A stretch of DNA of 64,000 nucleotides, from contig CM068313.1 of NCBI GenBank assembly GCA_034766995.1, forward strand, positions 1,332,501 to 1,396,500, written 5' to 3'. Of the stretch, positions 57,430-64,000 are shown piece by piece. Position 1 is the first letter of the stretch, and each line of letters opens with the position of its first letter. Source of the DNA: Acanthacorydalis orientalis (Eukaryota; Arthropoda; Insecta; Megaloptera; Corydalidae). The notes under the pieces were generated by a model, which did no database searches, was not told the origin of the DNA, and saw only the letters and a program-made list of their open reading frames with translations. A program made the position numbers and the translations under genes.

Positions 57430-58115
57430 ATATTCAGATCATGCTGTAGATGGATCGGGTTATATATTTCTGTCCGCGTTCAGAACGTAACAAGTGTTTT
57501 CCACAAATTTTCTGTAAGCCCTGTGTCACGCCGTACCACTCATTCTCTCCGTTTCATATTTCAAAACATTCTCTCCCGTCTAGCGAAACAGATAAATAAA
57601 TAAATGAAACGGCTCGGATCCCGTCCGTCGTCGTGTCGATCACTCACGTCGGTCGCACAGAAGCGCGATCGCTGTAAAAAAACACGCACGCACACGCACG
57701 CACACTCGGATCCGAACATCCACCGTACACGTACGGGTTGTCATCCTCCGCGGTTAATTTAGTCCGCCGTCGTCGACAGTTAGTCACGCGGACTGCACCG
57801 CACCGCCCATCAGCCGGCGATCGAGGGATTTCGGTGAGCACAAAAAAAAGGACAAAAAAAAACACTGTCCGTACCACAAATCATGCGTCCCGCCCGCACC
57901 ACACCTCCGGTCCGCCCGGTCGAACCCTATGCGACGCGCAACGTTTACGCCGTAGGACGCGGTCGGGAATGTTCCCATGACCCCTAAAAACGAACTGGAA
58001 CAGTCGGCGAACCCAGAGACGCGGCGCGATAGTCCGTGCCACGATCGGTGGACGACGGAACGGGAACACGGGATGTCGGATCGAGAGACGATGTCGGCGC
58101 GAATCGATTTTTTCT
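57430..58115. other. CpG-rich region, no gene supported
   Basis: Overlapping open frames on both strands, without domains. (CGCACA)n-like run at 57684-57706. Confidence 0.3.
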
Positions 58116-58199
58116 TAATAGAAACGAAGCTTACAATTCAGTCGCGCTGAATTTTCTGTTGCCGAGTTCCCAGCTTCATAAATGAATGGTTCTCTTGCC

Positions 58200-58992
58200 T
58201 CGAGAATCGCATGAAATGTTTCTGATCGAAAGTGTTCGATAGATCGTCGTCGATCGCTTTTGATTGTTGCTGGTCGAAGCAACGATCGAGCTTGATTGTT
58301 GCTGATTCGAGTGAAAATCGATATTAATTGAAGCAACAATCAAGCTTGATAAAACTAATAATAAAGAATCATTAATAATTGATTATTCAACAGTTCCAGA
58401 CATAAATTATTTTTTTCACATCACGAACCATTTTTAATAAATTATTATCAATCATTTTCGATTGTTGTCGATTGAAACAACGATCAAAATCTCGATTGTT
58501 GCTGATTCGATTAACAATCAACTTTAATCGAAGCAACAATGATATTTCATTGAACCATTAATGAAAAATCATCAATAATCGATTATTGAACAATTTCCAA
58601 AATTAATTCTTTTTTTTACACCTCGAACGACAAACAGTGTTCTGCTCAAAAATATTCAATGAATCATTATCATTTTTGATTTTTGTCGATTGGAGCAACG
58701 GTCAAAAGCTCGATTGTTGCTGATTCGAATAACAATCGAGCCTAATTGAAACAACAATCAATCTTAATTAAATTCTAATGAAAAATTGTTAATTATCAAT
58801 TACTGAACATTTTCAGAAAAGAATTCTTTTTTTCACACCTCGAACGACAGACAGTTTTCTGATCAAGAATATTCAAATTAATCATTATCGATCATTTTCG
58901 ATTGTTGTCGATTGAAACAACGATCAAAATCTCGATTGTTGCTGATTCGATTAACAATCAACTTTAATCGAAGCAACAATCAAACTTGATTT
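58200..58992 (+). repeat. Tandem array, about 215-base unit, four copies, rich in internal hairpins
   Basis: The anchor cgattgttgctgattcga recurs at about 58292, 58493, 58712 and 58932. Inside each unit gattgttgc and gcaacaatc alternate, so single units fold on themselves. Units 2 and 4 are almost identical over 90 bases while unit 3 differs, suggesting a dimeric module of about 430 bases. Confidence 0.8.
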
Positions 58993-59250
58993 AACGAACA
59001 ATATTTTTTTTTCTTCAACTGAATAATTGTTTAATCCATTTAATGCATTTTATTACAAAAATTACTTAAATGAAGACGAAATAACATTTTTTTTGCGATT
59101 TTCATGCGAAAAACGCTCTCTTTTAAATTTTTACAAATTCATTTCAGAAAATGATTTTTTCACGATTTTTTTTAATTTTTTGCATTATTTTGCAAAAATG
59201 AACACTTTAGTAAGTCCCGAAGTGAATTTCCGTGGTCGTATCCTCTCCTC
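58993..59250 (+). mobile_element. Foldback element, internally deleted copy
   Basis: 58993-59200 matches the inner half of the left arm of the element at 2062-3075 (cttcaactgaataattgttt, ttttgcattattttgcaaa), and 59215-59248 matches its right terminal block (gaatttccgtggtcgtatcc, tctcc). The tRNA-like head, the loop and most of the second arm are missing. It abuts the satellite on its left and a candidate exon on its right. Confidence 0.7.
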
Positions 59251-59255
59251 GTCAG

Positions 59256-59386
59256 TCCTGTTAGAAGTCCAGCATCGAATCAATCTCTTTAGAAGAAAGA
59301 TCGAAGAAGAAATGATTCGAGATCGGACCGGCGTGCCGCTGCGCTGCGATCCACGTCCGCACTACACAAATTCGATGTTATTGTAA
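59256..59386 (+). CDS. Terminal-exon candidate (43 codons plus stop)
   Basis: An acceptor tatcctctcctcgtcag (ending 59255; an alternative gttag ends at 59264) leads into LLEVQHRINLFRRKIEEEM, IRDRTGVPLRCDPRPHYTNS, MLL and TAA. The charged helix and Pro/Arg-rich tail look like a real C-terminus, but I recognise no family. The frame enters with two bases of a split codon and is open through both alternative acceptors. The pyrimidine tract of the acceptor is the terminal block of the foldback copy. It could be the last exon of the gene represented at 32218 and 39729, with at least one intermediate exon unseen. Length is too short for certainty. Confidence 0.3.
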
Positions 59387-60375
59387 ATTAGGGGTTGTGT
59401 CATACGGGGTACGGACGTGCGGTGATATAGTGCCGTTGTAACATTAACACATGTGCCGTGTGGGGTGTCTGCGCCCTCTTTTCATCTCGTTCGTCGCTGA
59501 TAAAACGCTTATATGACCGAATACACACACACGCACGCACGCACACGAAGGGTGGATGTGACAAAACTGTGATTTCACCGATACCGTTCGTTGTGTGTGA
59601 AACATTAACTGTTTTTATTACATCACTGCTTGAAAGACCTGTTTATGTTTTTCACAGCCGCTGTTTTTTTTTTTTGCTCAACACAGGTAGAGGATAAATA
59701 CAAATAGTTTAGGGATACAAGTGTGCGTTCGGTGTGTGCAAAAATCGTAGCCTCCTTCGTTTATTGTCATTCTTATATAGAAATATTGTATATAGAAATA
59801 ACAAATTCAGTTATCAAAACAATTGCCCTCGTTTTTTTTTAGATCTCTCTTCTTCTATCGCTCAGTGTGACAGAAACTTCTGTTAGAATTACTTTTAGAC
59901 TGATGGGGATGAATAATCGTTAATATTTTATATATCACAACAATATTTGTTTACATATAAATAATACATTCTCTCTATATTCATTGCACCACCACATGTG
60001 TACACTACAACAACAATCAACGCACACTTTATTACTACTCTAGATGGCGACATCCATCAGTATGCTAAGTGCAAATGTACCCAATACTCAACAACTTCTT
60101 CTTTTCGTCCGTAGAAATTATTCAAATGTACCAGCGATTCGATAATTCCCTTCCTTCCGGTTGTTTGAAAATTATTCCGGACTCCATCTTTCAAACCACC
60201 CCTCATACCCACTTCCTGAAACACGACCCTCCTTTCAAAACCGGTTCAAAAGCCACGGCTAAGACTCCGGACCCAACCTCAACTTCCATTCAACGCACAG
60301 CAATACCGCGTTGCAAATGTAATCTCAACACGATAAGATAATTTTTGATTTTGATTTGATTTATTAAATGAAGAC
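59387..60375. other. Unique stretch, possible 3' UTR, no further gene seen
   Basis: CA-type repeat at 59524-59545. A 90-codon frame (60069-60341) is Pro/Thr/Ser-rich with no domain. 60001-60020 carries caacaac repeats. Confidence 0.3.
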
Positions 60376-60379
60376 AGAA

Positions 60380-61385
60380 AATTATAAATAGAGAGAAAAT
60401 TAATTCATTTGAAATATAGAAATATTTTACAGGAAATGTGGATTTATATAATTATTTGAAATTATATTAAAACGTAATGTACACCTCTGAGAGATAGAGA
60501 GAGTGAGAAAAATTAATTACTTTTGAAATATTGACAATTCTAACAGAAAATGTAGTTTTATGTTATTATTCGAAATTATACTAAGTCCTAATATGCACAT
60601 TTTAGAGATAGAGAGAGAGAGAAAATTAATTCATTTAAAATACTGAAATGTTTTACAGGGAATGTAGTTTTATGTTATTATTTAAAATTATACTAAGTCC
60701 TAAATATGCATATTTTCGAGATAGAGAGAGTGAGAAAAATTAATTACTTTTAAAATATTCAAATCTCTAACAGAAAATGCAGTTTTATGTTATTATTTGA
60801 AATTATACTAAAACCTAATGTACACATTTTAGGGTAGAGAGAGAGGGAGAGAAAATCAATTCATTTGAAATACTGAAATGTTTTACAGGAAATGTAGTTT
60901 TATATTATTATTTAAAAATTATACCAAGTCCTAATATGCGCATTTTAGACATAGTGAGAGGGAGAAAAATTAATTTATTTAAAATATAGAAATATTTTAC
61001 AGGAAATGTAGTTTTATGTTATTATTCGAAATTATACTAAAACCTAATGTACACATTTTATAATAGAGAGAGAGAAAATTAATTCATTTGAAATTTAGCA
61101 ATATTTTACAGGAAATGTAGTTTTATGTTATTATTTAAAATTATACTAAAACCTGATATACGCATTTTAGGGTAGAGAGAGACAAAAAATTATTCATTAG
61201 AAATATTTTACAGAAAATGTAGTTTTATGTTATTATTTAAAAATTATACAAGTCCTAAATATGCACATTTTAGAGATAGACAGACGGAGAAAAATTAATT
61301 ACTTTTAAAATATTGAAATTTCTGACAGAAAATGTAGTTTTATATTATTATTTGTCCTGTATGTAAGTCCTAATATGTCAGTAAT
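60380..61385 (+). repeat. Tandem array, about 120-base unit, eight copies
   Basis: Each unit: ttttagagatagagagagag, aaaattaattcatttgaaat, attgaaatgttttacaggaa, atgtagttttatgttattat, tcgaaattatactaaaacct. Copies are well preserved. The GA run varies in length. Confidence 0.9.
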
Positions 61386-61635
61386 TTTGTTCGTGACAAA
61401 CGTGCAACGAAAGTGACGCACAACGAGGAAGGAAAAATTCGATTTCCCTTCCATTCCCTTAGAAACGCGCGACACGGATGCGTGTGGAGACGAACAGGTT
61501 GTCACAAGCGAAAACCTGTTCGGTGCCATCTTTAAATATTTATTCAGCCTTGCACGGATCGTGCGACTGACGCGCCTAATCTCCTGTAAACAGCTACAAG
61601 ATACATGTGTACGGATTTGTAAGCAGACATCCACA
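61386..61635. other. Unique spacer, no gene seen
   Basis: Moderately GC-rich. Nothing recognisable. Confidence 0.3.
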
Positions 61636-61639
61636 TGTT

Positions 61640-62035
61640 TGTATTTATACACACATATATGTATATTGCAGCGAGGTGACGAGAAACAGTCGTAAACTAA
61701 CACTTGAATCACATGCGAGAGCTCGAACTGTTGCATGTGGATCAGCTTCCGCCATGGCTCTCAAATGGTCTTCGTTCACAGTGGTCTCGCGCCTTCGTCG
61801 GGACTCATCGTCGAGATTAATAGTACAGGAACGGCATCTATCGAACCGTAATCGAGTTGTCCTCTGGCTAGCCGACCCTTCTCCGAAAGCTCTATTGATA
61901 TTTCCACCTGCTACCGCTGCATCGTGTCCCAACTTGAACTCATATGAAAAAGTAGACGCGAATCTATTGCGGACACCATCCTGTTAAAGGGAATAAAAAA
62001 AATAACAACAATAATTCCGCATTTAAAAACAATGG
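61640..62035 (-). pseudogene. Mariner transposase N-terminal half, copy 1
   Basis: The minus strand from 61983 reads QDGVRNRFASTFSYEFKLGH, DAAVAGGNINRAFGEGSASQ, then CRSCTINLDDESRRR, TTVNEDHLRAMAEADPHATV, RALACDSSV and, after a frameshift, TVSRHLAAI. This follows the whole DNA-binding region of mariner transposases of the 'LYEFKLGxxAAExxRNIN ... FxSGDxSLEDExRSGRP ... VNExxLRAxxEADPxxTxRELAxELxVSxxTVSRHLxxIGK' type, i.e. two helix-turn-helix motifs, without the DDD catalytic domain. RSGD has become RSCT and the GRP hook is lost. A mariner terminal repeat at 62372-62401 marks the probable 5' end of the same element, about 390 bases upstream. Confidence 0.8.
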
Positions 62036-62371
62036 ACCGGAGCGATGGACTGATCCGTTGCTGTTATATTTCTGTATAGGAAATTTCAAAATAACAATAT
62101 GAAGTCCTGCCAAATCGGATTTTGTAAAAAAAATAGGTGCAATAATATTTTCCGTGAGTGCAAACAGTTTGTGTACGGAAAATGTACCCTAAAAACAGGA
62201 TTAATATGTGAAAAATGTACTGTCAATCTCTGTTAATAAAAATCTAATGATACAAAGTAAAATCAATTGTTATCACCAAAAAAACTGTACTTTAATGTAT
62301 CCGTCAAAATGACGGATTTCAGTGAAAATAGGTACATAACAAATGTCCGTAAATCTAGTGTCAAAACGATT
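62036..62371. other. AT-rich leader between mariner end and mariner ORF
   Basis: Includes a small hairpin atccgtca-aaa-tgacggat at 62304. Longer than a usual mariner leader, so something may have been inserted. Confidence 0.35.
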
Positions 62372-62401
62372 AAAACCGCAATTATTTTCCCACCAACCCG
62401 A
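62372..62401 (-). mobile_element. Mariner terminal inverted repeat
   Basis: aaaaccgcaattattttccc, accaacccg; on the minus strand cgggttggtgggaaaataat, tgcggtttt, the classic mariner 5' terminus, oriented correctly for the transposase relic at 61640-62035. Confidence 0.7.
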
Positions 62402-62404
62402 TAA

Positions 62405-64000
62405 TCGATGCGGCGCATTCGAAACATAATTTCACGAATATGTCTGTTTTCCGCGCGCGCGGCCTGTAAATGTTTCCGGTTTCGAAACGTCCAATGGATC
62501 GTCGATGGCGACGGCTCACATACGAGTATGTAGAACGCTTACGCACAGAAGGATCTCGGATCTCTCACAGGAAAAATCGCACGGATTTGCATCTTTTTCA
62601 GTGACTAATCTGAGTGTTTATTTACAACAATACTAAAGAATAAAACAATAGACATAACCTGAAATCAATTGTCATTAATTTCATAGCTCACAATGATGTA
62701 TCGCGCGACTATAAAAAAAGACAACGCCGACTAGATGAATAGTCGCCAAACTTGAAAACGATAAAGACATCGATTGTTCTCGCGCCAAGCTAATGCGATC
62801 GGTCGAATCGGGCTTCTGCAGACCGTCCGGTGTCCACCGAACAGTTCGAACGGCCGGCCGTGTTATCGAGCAGCGGACGTCACGCGGGAGACGACGATCG
62901 ACCCGTCCCCGTGTCCGCATCGGGCGCTCGTCCTGCGAGATCGAGTCGCTCGTGCGGATGACACGGCGGCGTCGTCACGTTCCGTGGCCGCGCGACGCCG
63001 TCTCCGTCGCAGCGAAATCGAAGCACGTCGGCCGCGGAAATCGCGCGGGACACGGCGCACACTCTCTCTGCACGTGCGACCGTGCACGGAATTCTCATTT
63101 CACTAATGGGGCCGCGCGTTCGTTCCCCGCCGACGAAGAGATACATTGTACGGACGCGTGACGTTTGTATTGTTTCGACGGCGACGGATCTCGAGGTGCA
63201 TATTAGTCTAATGAGCTTTTCAAGCTCCGTACATGATAATAGGACGTGTGTGTCTGTGCTGGAAGAATTCGTCCGGTTCGCCATTGTGGTTGTTTTTCAA
63301 TACGCAGTTAGACTCGGATGACACGACGTTTTCATCATCCCTAACAGATTCGATCCAGCGGATGAAAACGGTGGGCATTCTGTCAGAGATCTGGTGGAAA
63401 CCCGCAGTGGAGAGAAGACACGGTCGTCATTTGTATTCTTTTGTTTCAATCAATTCACACTTTTCATATATCAGAGAGTTCTCTTCTCTTCTCGAACGTC
63501 GTCTGTAATCAACCGGAAAAAAACGTACGTCGTGTCAGGGCCCGCTGTACGATTCTAAATTACACTCGGCTCGCGCTCCACTGTTTATTTACGACCTGTT
63601 CCGTCTGAACTCGTCGCCCCGCACATGTAATTAAAAAGAAACGTATTAAGATTACACGGCGGCTCTTGTAATTGTGCGCCGTGCAAACGAAGCGAGCGAA
63701 CGCCTGTGCACGAACAAAGGCCGCATTGTCGTTGCGGCGCACTCGTCGAATATGTCGGTCGGTCGGCCGGGTGCCACGGGACGGACGAGGAGCGGAGGAG
63801 GGTGTCGTGTATCACGAGCTGTTGGAACCGAAGGGAACAATCACCGCCGAACGTTAACGACACCAGTCGGAGCGTCCGAATCACAATTTGATACAGAAAC
63901 GACCATCGTTTGCGTCGAATCGCCGAAAAGTGGTTCTCCTCGATTGCAAAGTTCGGCCCCATGTTGCTGTAGCCGCGAAACGAACACCGACGGAGCTCGA
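62405..64000. other. CpG-rich region, no gene supported
   Basis: 62780-63180 and 63500-63900 are very CpG-rich, and most frames on both strands are open for 60-130 codons because stops are rare. 63620-63690 (tgtaattaaaaagaaacg, attaagattacacggcggc, cttgtaattgtgcgcc) has the look of a conserved homeodomain-type regulatory element. No exon with paired splice sites is seen. The window ends inside this region. Confidence 0.35.

Noticed and set aside
62774..63284. 110-134 codon frames on both strands, Arg-rich
   Set aside because: Same compositional explanation; no motif, no splice sites.

Overview
The window reads as non-coding, transposon- and satellite-rich insect DNA. Nothing looks bacterial or organellar: there are no operons, ribosome-binding sites, rRNAs or tRNA genes that I can support. 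The insect call rests on the mix of relics (mariner, Penelope-like, RTE-type LINE, hAT MITE, piggyBac-like end), on spliced exon-like segments with metazoan splice sites, on undepleted CpG islands, and on about 29 long (TA)n tracts. I cannot name the species.

Layout. 1-7151 is a region bounded by 423-base inverted arms (about 94% alike). It holds a mariner relic, a second nested pair of inverted AT-rich arms, and a 1-kb foldback element with tRNA-like (Pol III box) segments. 7.2-18.4 kb holds CpG-rich unique DNA alternating with four tandem-repeat blocks (units of about 85, 250, 500-700 and 150 bases), plus a clean hAT-type MITE (10295-10564, 8-base target duplication). 19.5-30.1 kb holds four arrays of an 81-base satellite in both orientations, a LINE reverse-transcriptase scrap, an unplaced 399-base ORF, and many (TA)n tracts. 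31.4-39.8 kb has the best evidence of a host gene: two plus-strand exon-like segments (32218-32379 and 39729-39810) with good splice sites and matching phase, separated by CpG islands, a 512-base tandem array, RTE and Penelope scraps, and a palindromic MITE around (TA)n. 40.5-53.2 kb has GGTCAGGT-rich repeats, mariner termini, a piggyBac-like end and five more 81-base arrays of diverged subfamilies, three of them built of alternating dimers. 53.7-64 kb has weak terminal-exon candidates, a second RTE end, an in-frame mariner-LINE chimera, two more satellites, another foldback copy, a mariner half-gene, and a CpG-rich tail.

How it fits together. The simplest reading is that most of the window is intron or intergenic DNA of one plus-strand gene whose few short exons are far apart. 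The bulk was built by transposons and by local amplification of short satellites. The 81-base satellite superfamily (nine arrays, roughly 110 units, about 9 kb) is the dominant feature and I do not recognise it. No protein-coding system, defence island or other functional cluster is visible. All exon calls rest on splice signals and open frames only, with no transcript or database support.
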